Positions 45,428 through 53,178 of a stretch of DNA of 59,104 bases are shown here, one piece after another. Under the pieces are notes generated by a model. That model was given only the letters and a program-made list of their open reading frames with translations. It was not told where the DNA came from and did not search any database. Source of the DNA: Bacteroidales bacterium (GTDB taxonomy: Bacteria > Bacteroidota > Bacteroidia > Bacteroidales > FEN-979); the NCBI GenBank assembly GCA_030681475.1, contig JAUXWT010000098.1:1-59104 (forward strand). Reading direction: 5' to 3'. The stretch's first letter is position 1. The number at the start of each line of letters is the position of its first letter. The translations under genes and the position numbers were made by a program.

Positions 45428-46252
45428 ATGATGAGCCGGAAATATTTAAAACAACTTGTTGAATCAGCCTGGGAAAACCGCGAATTATTGAAGGACCCCG
45501 AAACCATCGATGCGATTTGCAACGTCATCGAACAACTTGATCATGGATTGATCCGGGTCGCATCGCCCGATTCAGGTGAATGGGTTACCCATGAGTGGAT
45601 CAAGAAGGCGGTAATACTCTACTTTCCAATCAGGAAAATGGAACTTATCGAAGTGGGTCCATTCCAGTTTTATGATAAAATCCCGCTGAAAACCAATTAC
45701 GACAGATTGGGAGTCCGGGTAGTGCCTCATGCAATTGCCCGTTATGGATCTTTTCTGGCTGAAGGCGTGATCATGATGCCTTCGTACATCAATATCGGAG
45801 CCTACATTGATACCGGTACCATGGTTGACACCTGGGCAACGGTCGGATCATGTGCCCAGATCGGGAAACATTGCCATCTAAGCGGCGGGGTGGGTATTGG
45901 CGGAGTTCTTGAGCCGGTTCAGGCTGCCCCGGTCATCATTGAAGATCACTGTTTCCTTGGCTCCAGATGCATCGTGGTTGAAGGTGTTCGAATTGGAAGT
46001 GAAGCTGTACTGGGGGCAAATGTGGTGTTGACCGGTTCCACGAAAATTATTGATGTATCAGGTGATGAACCTGTCGAATATAAAGGTTACATCCCCTCAC
46101 GGTCGGTGGTTATTCCCGGTACGGTGCCAAAAGCATTTCCTTCGGGAATTTACCAGGTCCCATGTGCGCTGATCATCGGTCAGCGAAAACGATCCACTGA
46201 TCTGAAGACTTCACTTAACCAGGCTTTGCGCGAATTCGATGTACCCGTATAG
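45428..46252 (+). CDS. dapD: Tetrahydrodipicolinate N-succinyltransferase
   Basis: A 274-residue left-handed beta-helix acyltransferase of the lysine/diaminopimelate pathway that moves succinyl from CoA to tetrahydrodipicolinate. Hexapeptide repeats occupy the middle (VIMMPSYINIGAYIDTGTMVDTWATVGSCAQIG), followed by GGVGIGGVLEP and EDHCFLGSRCIVVEGVRIG. Its length fits DapD. The ATG at 45428 is used because the promoter is too close to 45407. It is the first gene of a long plus-strand run. The organism therefore appears both to make lysine precursors (for peptidoglycan) and to degrade lysine. Confidence 0.92.
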   Translation: MMSRKYLKQLVESAWENRELLKDPETIDAICNVIEQLDHGLIRVASPDSGEWVTHEWIKKAVILYFPIRKMELIEVGPFQFYDKIPLKTNYDRLGVRVVPHAIARYGSFLAEGVIMMPSYINIGAYIDTGTMVDTWATVGSCAQIGKHCHLSGGVGIGGVLEPVQAAPVIIEDHCFLGSRCIVVEGVRIGSEAVLGANVVLTGSTKIIDVSGDEPVEYKGYIPSRSVVIPGTVPKAFPSGIYQVPCALIIGQRKRSTDLKTSLNQALREFDVPV

Positions 46253-47236
46253 ATGAATAAAATATTAATTATTCAAACGGCCTCCATCGGTGATGTTATC
46301 CTGGCCATAGCCCTCATCGAAAGCCTCCACCTGAGATTTCCCGGGGCTTCCATTGATTACCTTGTCAAAAAGGGCAATGAATCCCTTTTCCATGGGCATC
46401 CGTTCCTTAAAAATGTGATAACATGGGATAAACGCTCAGAGAAATTCGCCGGTCTGATAAAGATCATCCGACAGATAAGAGGGACCCGGTATGACCTGGT
46501 GGTCAATGTTCAGCGTTTCTTTTTGACGGGATTGATTACCGTGCTTTCCGGCAGCCGGGAGACCCGCGGTTTTTCAAAGAATCCGTTGTCTTTCCTCTTC
46601 AGCCGAAGTATTCAACACAAGATCGGCGATGGTATCCATGAGGTTCACCGCAACAACGATCTTATTCATGACCTGGTTGAACCCGGAAATTTTATCCCGC
46701 ACCTTTACCCGGCCGCTTCAGATGATGGTGCAGTTGATCAGTATATCAAAGGAAATTACTACACCATTTCACCGGCCTCACTTTGGTTCACCAAGCAATA
46801 CCCTGTTGAAAAATGGGTCGAATTTATCGGGCAGGTCCCTGATGGTTCCAACATTTACCTTCTTGGCGCACAGGCAGACCTCGATATCTGCGAAAAGATA
46901 ATCTCGGAATCCAGGCATCCCGGAATTCTAAGCCTTGCCGGTAAGCTGACATTATTGCAATCGGCCGCACTGATGAAACGGGCAAGGATGAACTTTACCA
47001 ACGATTCAGCGCCGATGCACCTTGCATCATCGGTAAATGCACCGGTCACGGTAGTATATTGCTCGACAAGTCCCAGGTTCGGGTTCGGACCTTTGTCATC
47101 AGATTCTTCCATTGTGGAGATCACCCCTCCGCTCGCCTGCCGTCCATGCGGCCTGCATGGATTCAAAAAGTGCCCCGAGAAGCATTTCCGGTGCGCATTC
47201 GAAATCGAAACTGCGAAACTTACCATGAGGCTGTGA
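46253..47236 (+). CDS. Glycosyltransferase family 9 (heptosyltransferase-like)
   Basis: A 327-residue GT-B glycosyltransferase of family GT9, the group of LPS heptosyltransferases (WaaC/WaaF). The N-terminus ILIIQTASIGDVILAIALIESL is typical, as are SPASLWFTKQYPVEKW and the nucleotide-sugar binding block LAGKLTLLQSAALMKRARMNFTNDSAPMHLASSV. Four cysteines near the C-terminus (PLACRPCGLHGFKKCPEKHFRC) are also usual. It starts one base after dapD. The sugar moved is not determinable; role probably in LPS core. Confidence 0.88.
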   Translation: MNKILIIQTASIGDVILAIALIESLHLRFPGASIDYLVKKGNESLFHGHPFLKNVITWDKRSEKFAGLIKIIRQIRGTRYDLVVNVQRFFLTGLITVLSGSRETRGFSKNPLSFLFSRSIQHKIGDGIHEVHRNNDLIHDLVEPGNFIPHLYPAASDDGAVDQYIKGNYYTISPASLWFTKQYPVEKWVEFIGQVPDGSNIYLLGAQADLDICEKIISESRHPGILSLAGKLTLLQSAALMKRARMNFTNDSAPMHLASSVNAPVTVVYCSTSPRFGFGPLSSDSSIVEITPPLACRPCGLHGFKKCPEKHFRCAFEIETAKLTMRL

Positions 47237-47281
47237 AAAAAGCGGACAATTTGAATTTAGTTTACACGTTATTGATAATCC

Positions 47282-47845
47282 ATGGAAGATGAGATCAAGA
47301 ATTGCATAGGGGCCCTTCAGCGGGGCGGTACGATCCTCTATCCTACCGACACCATATGGGGAATTGGCTGCGATGCCACGAATCCGGAAGCGGTTTCCAT
47401 CATATATCGCCTGAAGCAAAGGATGGAACGTAAAAGCATGATCATTTTGCTGGATGAACCGGAAAGACTCCGGGATTATATCTCCGCCATACCCGAAACA
47501 GCTTTTGACCTGATAAGAGATAGTAAAACACCCCTGACCATCATCTATCCGGAAGCAAAAAACCTGGCAGAAAATGTGGTGGCTGAAGATGGTTCAGTGG
47601 CCATCAGGATCGTTAAAACCGATTTCTGTCGCAGACTGATCCATGAATTCGGGAAGCCGATCGTTTCAACTTCGGCAAATATTTCCGGTGAAGGTTCACC
47701 GATTTCGTTTCGGGATATCGTTCAGGAAATCATCCGGGGTGTGGATTATGTGGTTGATGAATCACTGAACGACAGCCACGAACCTAAACCATCGCGTATT
47801 ATAAAATTAGACCCGGATGGAAAATTCACCATCATCCGCACTTGA
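47282..47845 (+). CDS. tsaC: Threonylcarbamoyl-AMP synthase (TsaC/Sua5/YrdC)
   Basis: A 187-residue YrdC-fold enzyme that makes threonylcarbamoyl-AMP for the t6A37 tRNA modification. Signatures are GGTILYPTDTIWGIGCDATN, KQRMERKSMIILL, the SVAIRI substrate loop and VSTSANISGEGSP. It is the short TsaC form, without the Sua5 C-terminal domain. It is inside the dapD-hydF run. Confidence 0.93.
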   Translation: MEDEIKNCIGALQRGGTILYPTDTIWGIGCDATNPEAVSIIYRLKQRMERKSMIILLDEPERLRDYISAIPETAFDLIRDSKTPLTIIYPEAKNLAENVVAEDGSVAIRIVKTDFCRRLIHEFGKPIVSTSANISGEGSPISFRDIVQEIIRGVDYVVDESLNDSHEPKPSRIIKLDPDGKFTIIRT

Positions 47846-47865
47846 TTATACAACTCGTCAAATTG

Positions 47866-50226
47866 ATGAAATACATTTTCTGCTTTCCCTTATTCTTTAT
47901 ATTGTTCCTGGCGCCACAAAAGGCTGATTGCAACAAATTTGATAAACCCAAACGATATTCCATCAATGGAAAAATTACCGACCGGCGGAGCGGTGAATCA
48001 CTGGTGGGAGTGACGATTTTTGTTAAAGAGCTCAAAACAGGAGCTGTCACAGATGTTTATGGGTACTATTCCCTGACCTTAAATGAAGGTAATTACACCC
48101 TGTTGTATTCCTACATTGGCTATTCGACCGTTGAAAAGATTATTGAACTGAATAGCGATATAAAAATCTCCATTGAGCTGGCTCCAAAGGAACTTCAGTT
48201 GCAGGAGGTAGTGATTACCAGTGAAAAAAATGATAAAAATGTTGCTAAAGCTGAGATGAGCACATTCCGGATGGATATCAAGACCATCCAGCGGATTCCG
48301 GCGCTTATGGGAGAAATAGATGTGATTAAGGCCATCCAGATGCTTCCGGGCGTTCAGTCGGTTGGTGAAGGCTCTTCCGGCTTCAGTGTGCGTGGCGGCG
48401 CACCTGACCAGAACCTGATCCTGCTCGACGAAGCAACCGTTTATAATGCCTCCCATCTGATGGGTTTTTTCTCTGTTTTCAACAACGACGCCATCAAAGA
48501 TGTAAAACTCTACAAAGGGGACATCCCTGCAAGTTATGGTGGGCGTCTGGCGTCGGTGCTTGATGTACGAATGAATGAAGGTAACACAAAAAAGTTTGAA
48601 GTCAACGGCGGTATCGGGATCATAGCCAGCAGATTGACTGTGGAAGGGCCAATTTTAAAGGACCGCAGTTCCTTTGTGGTTTCAGGACGGAGGACCTATG
48701 CCGATATATTTCTTCCCCTCTCCTCTGAAAAGGCACTCCGGAACAACAGACTCTATTTTTACGACCTGAATGCAAAAATAAATTACCGGCTCAATGATAA
48801 CAATCAGGTGTTTTTATCGGGATATTTTGGTCGTGATGTCTTTAAAAACAGCTTTGCCGGCATGAAATGGGGAAATGAAACAGCAACAGTACGCTGGAAT
48901 CATCTGTTTACAAGGCAGTTATTTTCAAACTTTTCATTCATCTACAGCAATTACCTGTACAATCTGGGAACACCTGCCGGGAATAACAACTCGTTCGACT
49001 GGACTTCCAACCTCCGGGATCTTGCTGTCAAAGGTGACTTCAGCTACTACCTGAACCCAAATAACACCATAAAATTCGGAGCTTCGTTGATCTATCACAT
49101 GTTCAATCCTGGAAAAGCACGCGGAATTGGGGAGGAGACTGTGGTCGCCGATGTAAAGGTCCCCAATAACTATGCCTTTGAAACAGGAATATACGGCAGC
49201 AATGAACAAAAAGTCGGAGAACATTTTACCATTAAATACGGATTGCGGTTCACGATGTTCCAGAATACCGGTCCCGGTACTGTCTTTCACTTCGATTCTG
49301 CATACAATGCCACTGATTCAACGGTTTACAAGGCAGGTGTACTCTATAACACCTATACGGGGCTTGAACCAAGACTTGGTATTCTGTATGATTTCAACAG
49401 CAAACATTCCGTCAAAGCCAGTTATTCAAGAACCAACCAGTATTTGCAACTTGCACAGAATTCAACGGTTGGAACGCCACTCGACGTGTGGTTTCCTTCA
49501 AGTCCAAATGTGAAACCGCAGGCCGCCGAACAGATGGCGATCGGATATTTCAGGAATTTCCGGAAAAACACGATCGAAACATCTGTAGAAGGATATTATA
49601 AATGGATGAAGAACGTAGTTGATTTTAAAGATTTTGCACAGTTGTTGCTCAACAATAAACTTGAAGGCGAGATTCGTACGGGTAAGGCGTGGTCCTATGG
49701 CATCGAATTTTTAGTCAGGCTGAATGAAGAAAAGCTCAACGGATGGGTCAGCTATACATACTCACGCACTTTTCGACAGATCAATGAGATAAACAACAAC
49801 ACCTTCTACCCGGCTCCCTATGACAAGCCGAATAACATCTCTGTCGTATTGAATTATATTATCAGCAAGCGGTTCACCATATCAGCCAACTGGCTCTATG
49901 CGACCGGCGCCCCGGTGACCTTTCCAACCGGCCGCGCTGACATTGGCGGGAAAATAGTACCCATCTATTCCGACCGGAACCAATACCGTTATCAGGATTA
50001 CCATCGGCTCGATCTTTCGCTCTCGTTCCTCAGCAAGCAAAAACCCGGAAGGAAATTCAACTGGGATCTTAACTTCTCACTCTATAATGCCTATAACCGG
50101 CATAATACATGGTCAATAAACTTCACCCAGGACAATATTGATCCGAATATTACCCAGGCTGAAAAGGTTTACCTTTTCGGAATTATTCCATCAGTTACAT
50201 TCAATTTTCACTTCAACAATGATTAG
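47866..50226 (+). CDS. TonB-dependent receptor with carboxypeptidase-like domain
   Basis: A 786-residue outer-membrane receptor. It has a signal peptide (MKYIFCFPLFFILFLAPQKADC), a CarboxypepD_reg-like domain (about 30-110; ITDRRSGESLVGVTIFVKELKTGAVTDVYGYYSLTL), a plug (about 110-230; RIPALMGEIDVIKAIQMLPGVQSVGEGSSGFSVRGG) and a barrel ending VTFNFHFNND. The ATG at 47866 starts a proper signal peptide, so the upstream frame start at 47842, which overlaps tsaC, is rejected. Its stop overlaps the DUF4249 gene by 8 bp. This receptor/DUF4249 pair resembles a SusCD-type uptake unit, but the ligand is unknown. Confidence 0.9.
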   Translation: MKYIFCFPLFFILFLAPQKADCNKFDKPKRYSINGKITDRRSGESLVGVTIFVKELKTGAVTDVYGYYSLTLNEGNYTLLYSYIGYSTVEKIIELNSDIKISIELAPKELQLQEVVITSEKNDKNVAKAEMSTFRMDIKTIQRIPALMGEIDVIKAIQMLPGVQSVGEGSSGFSVRGGAPDQNLILLDEATVYNASHLMGFFSVFNNDAIKDVKLYKGDIPASYGGRLASVLDVRMNEGNTKKFEVNGGIGIIASRLTVEGPILKDRSSFVVSGRRTYADIFLPLSSEKALRNNRLYFYDLNAKINYRLNDNNQVFLSGYFGRDVFKNSFAGMKWGNETATVRWNHLFTRQLFSNFSFIYSNYLYNLGTPAGNNNSFDWTSNLRDLAVKGDFSYYLNPNNTIKFGASLIYHMFNPGKARGIGEETVVADVKVPNNYAFETGIYGSNEQKVGEHFTIKYGLRFTMFQNTGPGTVFHFDSAYNATDSTVYKAGVLYNTYTGLEPRLGILYDFNSKHSVKASYSRTNQYLQLAQNSTVGTPLDVWFPSSPNVKPQAAEQMAIGYFRNFRKNTIETSVEGYYKWMKNVVDFKDFAQLLLNNKLEGEIRTGKAWSYGIEFLVRLNEEKLNGWVSYTYSRTFRQINEINNNTFYPAPYDKPNNISVVLNYIISKRFTISANWLYATGAPVTFPTGRADIGGKIVPIYSDRNQYRYQDYHRLDLSLSFLSKQKPGRKFNWDLNFSLYNAYNRHNTWSINFTQDNIDPNITQAEKVYLFGIIPSVTFNFHFNND

Positions 50227-51064
50227 AAAAACACTGTATATCAGTATGCTAGCCATACTGTTTTCATCATGCACTGAAAAAATAGATGTTAAACTCGACA
50301 ACACCTACACACGTCTGGTCGTGGATGGAAGTATCGAAGCCGATTCAGGGATCTACAGGATATCCCTTTCCAAATCAGCCGATTACTTCTATAATGAACC
50401 TGTTCCCAGAGTGGTTAATGCGAAGGTTTCCATCAATGACGGAGAAATAACATACATGCTGCATGAGTCCCAGCAAGGGAAATCAGGTATTTATGAGACG
50501 GATCCTGGTTTTGCAGGAAAAACAGGTAAAACTTACACACTACATATTGAATTGGAAGAGGATATTGCCGGGTACAACACCGCCTCTGCTTCCTGCTACC
50601 TGCCACCGGTGACCAATCTCGATTCGATCGACGCCGTTTTTCATCCCGAATGGGGGCCAAAGGGAATATGGACCGTGAAACTTTATGCCCAGGAACCCGG
50701 AGATGAAGTAAATTACTACCTTTTCAACCTTTACAGGAACGGCAAACTGATCACCGATACCATCACAAAAAAAATTGTTTCCGATGATAAATTTTACAAC
50801 GGCAGCTATATGAATGGTGTAGATGTAATTTACCTGAACAACGAGCATAAATGGGAGACCCTCCATCCGGGGGATACGATCATCCTTCAGATGTCGGGTA
50901 TTACAAAGGAATATTATGATTTTATTGATCAGGTCAGGCAATCGGGGTATAATATTCCATTTTTTACCGGACCGCCGGCGAATGTAAAAGGGAACATAAA
51001 CAACAATGGGATCGGCTTTTTTGCAGCTTATTCCAACAGTTTTGCCACAACGGTTGTCAAGTAA
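50219..51064 (+). CDS. DUF4249 family outer-membrane lipoprotein
   Basis: A 281-residue lipoprotein (MIRKTLYISMLAILFSSCTEK, with the Cys at the lipobox) of the DUF4249 family. It is mostly beta strands: LDNTYTRLVVDGSIEADSGIYRISLSKSADYF, LPPVTNLDSIDAVFHPEWGP and GIGFFAAYSNSFATTVVK. DUF4249 genes usually sit directly after TonB receptors like the one here and probably help bind the ligand at the surface. The ATG at 50219 lies inside the receptor's final codons, which suggests translational coupling; an upstream in-frame ATG at 50138 lacks a signal. Confidence 0.87.
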   Translation: MIRKTLYISMLAILFSSCTEKIDVKLDNTYTRLVVDGSIEADSGIYRISLSKSADYFYNEPVPRVVNAKVSINDGEITYMLHESQQGKSGIYETDPGFAGKTGKTYTLHIELEEDIAGYNTASASCYLPPVTNLDSIDAVFHPEWGPKGIWTVKLYAQEPGDEVNYYLFNLYRNGKLITDTITKKIVSDDKFYNGSYMNGVDVIYLNNEHKWETLHPGDTIILQMSGITKEYYDFIDQVRQSGYNIPFFTGPPANVKGNINNNGIGFFAAYSNSFATTVVK

Positions 51065-51072
51065 TTTATCTC

Positions 51073-52302
51073 ATGACAAAAGGTCGGGACACCAAGCCGC
51101 ATATCGGCATCTTCGGAAGACGAAATAATGGGAAAAGCTCCCTGATTAATGCGTTGACCGGTCAGGATATTGCCATAGTTTCTGATGTGGCAGGCACGAC
51201 GACCGATCCTGTTAAGAAATCTATTGAGATTGCAGGGATCGGACCGGTTGTGATGATCGATACGGCAGGGATCGATGATTCCGGTGATCTTGGGCTGAAA
51301 CGTGTCAGAAAAACGAAGGAAATTTTAAAGATCATCGACCTTGCCATTCTGATTATCTCCAATAATGAGTTTGAGGAACCTGAAATAGGTTTGGTTCACG
51401 ATTTTCACGCCAATGATATCCCTTTCCTGATTATCCATAATAAATCTGACCAGCAGGAGATTACGCAGGAACTCATCGCCATGATAAATGATAATTATGG
51501 AGTTCCGGTAATTAGTTACAGCACGTTATATCCAAAGAATACCAATGAACTGATCAATCTGATCCGTATTACGACTCCCGAAACGGCTTTCCGCAAACAA
51601 ACCCTTGTCGGCGACCTGATCTCTTACGGCGATGTGGTATTGCTTATTACCCCCATCGACATTGAAGCTCCGGAAGGCCGCATGATCCTGCCCCAGGTCC
51701 AGGTGATACGCGATGTTCTTGATCATGATGGCATCGCGGTGGTTTGCAAGGAACGTGAAGTTGACGCATTCCTGAAAAAAATGAATCCCAGGCCGGCGCT
51801 TGTGGTCACAGACAGTCAGGTTTTTCCAAAAGCTGATGCTGCCATCCCGAAGGAGATACCCCTGACGAGTTTCAGCATCGTTCTTGCAAGGCAGAAAGGA
51901 GATTTCGTCAATTACATGAAGGGAACTCCATATTTGTCAAAGCTTGCTGATGGCGACAGGTTACTGATCCTTGAATCCTGCACGCATCATGTCTCCTGCG
52001 ATGACATCGGCCGGATGAAAATTCCCCGGTGGTTGACCAGTTTTTCAGGAAAGAGTCTGGAATTCGATGTGGTTGCCGGATTGAATACCATATCGCGCCC
52101 CATCACCGATTACGCCATGGTCATTCAGTGCGGCGGATGCATGATCACCCGCAAACAGATCGTAAGCAGGCTAAAACCTGCCATTGATGCCGGAATCCCA
52201 GTGACGAATTACGGTATGGCCATCGCTTATGTGCACGGCATTTACAACAGGGCCATCGCGCCGTTTACAAAAGGGCTGGCGGATCAGGAGGATTACCTTT
52301 GA
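51073..52302 (+). CDS. hydF: [FeFe]-hydrogenase maturation GTPase HydF
   Basis: A 409-residue scaffold protein that assembles the H-cluster 2Fe subunit for HydA. The N-terminal GTPase has a P-loop (GRRNNGKSS, about 15-23), G2/G3 motifs (AGTTTDP, DTAG) and NKSD. The C-terminal 4Fe-4S site follows the HydF rule C-x-H-x47-C-x-x-C: C303, H305, C353, C356. It follows the DUF4249 gene by 8 bp. HydE, HydG and the hydrogenase itself are not in the window. This implies hydrogen metabolism and an anaerobic life. Confidence 0.95.
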   Translation: MTKGRDTKPHIGIFGRRNNGKSSLINALTGQDIAIVSDVAGTTTDPVKKSIEIAGIGPVVMIDTAGIDDSGDLGLKRVRKTKEILKIIDLAILIISNNEFEEPEIGLVHDFHANDIPFLIIHNKSDQQEITQELIAMINDNYGVPVISYSTLYPKNTNELINLIRITTPETAFRKQTLVGDLISYGDVVLLITPIDIEAPEGRMILPQVQVIRDVLDHDGIAVVCKEREVDAFLKKMNPRPALVVTDSQVFPKADAAIPKEIPLTSFSIVLARQKGDFVNYMKGTPYLSKLADGDRLLILESCTHHVSCDDIGRMKIPRWLTSFSGKSLEFDVVAGLNTISRPITDYAMVIQCGGCMITRKQIVSRLKPAIDAGIPVTNYGMAIAYVHGIYNRAIAPFTKGLADQEDYL

Positions 52303-52308
52303 AAGAGT

Positions 52309-52346
52309 CGTGACGCGTGACTGGTGACAGGTGACAGGTGACGGGT
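52309..52346. repeat. GTGACAG / GTGACGC heptamer repeat
   Basis: Five copies of the same 7-bp family as 42676-42744, ending in a short GTGACGGGTCAC palindrome between the convergent hydF and SDR genes. Confidence 0.8.
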
Positions 52347-53050
52347 CACGGAACCGCTAAAGAAACAGGCACCACCTTTCCGTTAAAGTACTTAGGTCCG
52401 TTTACGGCAAAGTCGGCAATAAAGTGAGCAATTTGCTCAGGATTCTGAAGGGCTTTTGAACCTGGGAATGCTCTTTTGAACATCTCGGTTTGAACAGCGC
52501 CGATGGCGAGGCAATTGACGGCAATTTCCTGTGCGATAAATTCCTCTGCCAGCACTTCAGTCAGGATGGCTAATGCACCCTTACTCGCGCTGTAAGCAGC
52601 AAGGCCGGGGAATTTTTTACTGCCCTGGATCCCGCCAATACTGCTGATGTTAACGATATGGGCGCCTTTGCCAAGTATGGGTAACAAGGCCTGGATCAGG
52701 AAAAACGGACTCTTGACGTTCACGTTAAAGGTTTCATCAAATTCCTCAAGCCCGAATTTTTCAAATGGTTTGTTGACCAGGTTCCCCGCGTTGTTTATCA
52801 GGATATCGCAGGTATGAATAAAGGTTTCGAGGCGTTGCACAATGAAAGGATAGAACTCGAACTGGGCAAGATCAAACTCATAGGGAGTCACTTTCGCAGC
52901 CGGATACATCCGCAAACATTCAGAAACCAATTCCTGCAACGATTTACCATCGCGTGAAATCGCTACAATGTGATTCTGCTTATGTTTGGCTAACACCTTA
53001 ACAATCTCGAACCCAATACCCTTTGATGCACCAGTAACTATAATATTCAT
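52346..53050 (-). CDS. Short-chain dehydrogenase/reductase
   Basis: A 234-residue classical SDR. The NAD(P)-binding TGASKGIG is at 6-13, NNAG at 86-89, and the catalytic Ser-Tyr-Lys can be read as S137, Y153 and K157 in SSIGG and YSASKGA. The substrate is not identifiable. It is alone on the minus strand; a near-consensus -7 box (TACTTTTA on the minus strand) lies at 53071-53078. Confidence 0.9.
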   Translation of the reverse strand: MNIIVTGASKGIGFEIVKVLAKHKQNHIVAISRDGKSLQELVSECLRMYPAAKVTPYEFDLAQFEFYPFIVQRLETFIHTCDILINNAGNLVNKPFEKFGLEEFDETFNVNVKSPFFLIQALLPILGKGAHIVNISSIGGIQGSKKFPGLAAYSASKGALAILTEVLAEEFIAQEIAVNCLAIGAVQTEMFKRAFPGSKALQNPEQIAHFIADFAVNGPKYFNGKVVPVSLAVP

Positions 53051-53121
53051 TTTATTCTCTTTTTGGCCTATAAAAGTAAATAAAAACTACGCGTATTGTT
53101 AAAAAATCAGACAACTTTCTG

Positions 53122-53129
53122 TAACTTTG
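53122..53129 (+). promoter_or_regulatory. -7 promoter box (TAACTTTG) for the large T9SS cargo gene
   Basis: An exact TAnnTTTG with an ATTG -33-like motif at 53095-53098 (23-bp spacer). It lies 49 bp before the ATG. Confidence 0.5.
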
Positions 53130-53178
53130 TAGTCTGAATATTTTTGTAAAACCATCAGTATAAACAAAACAACAGATC

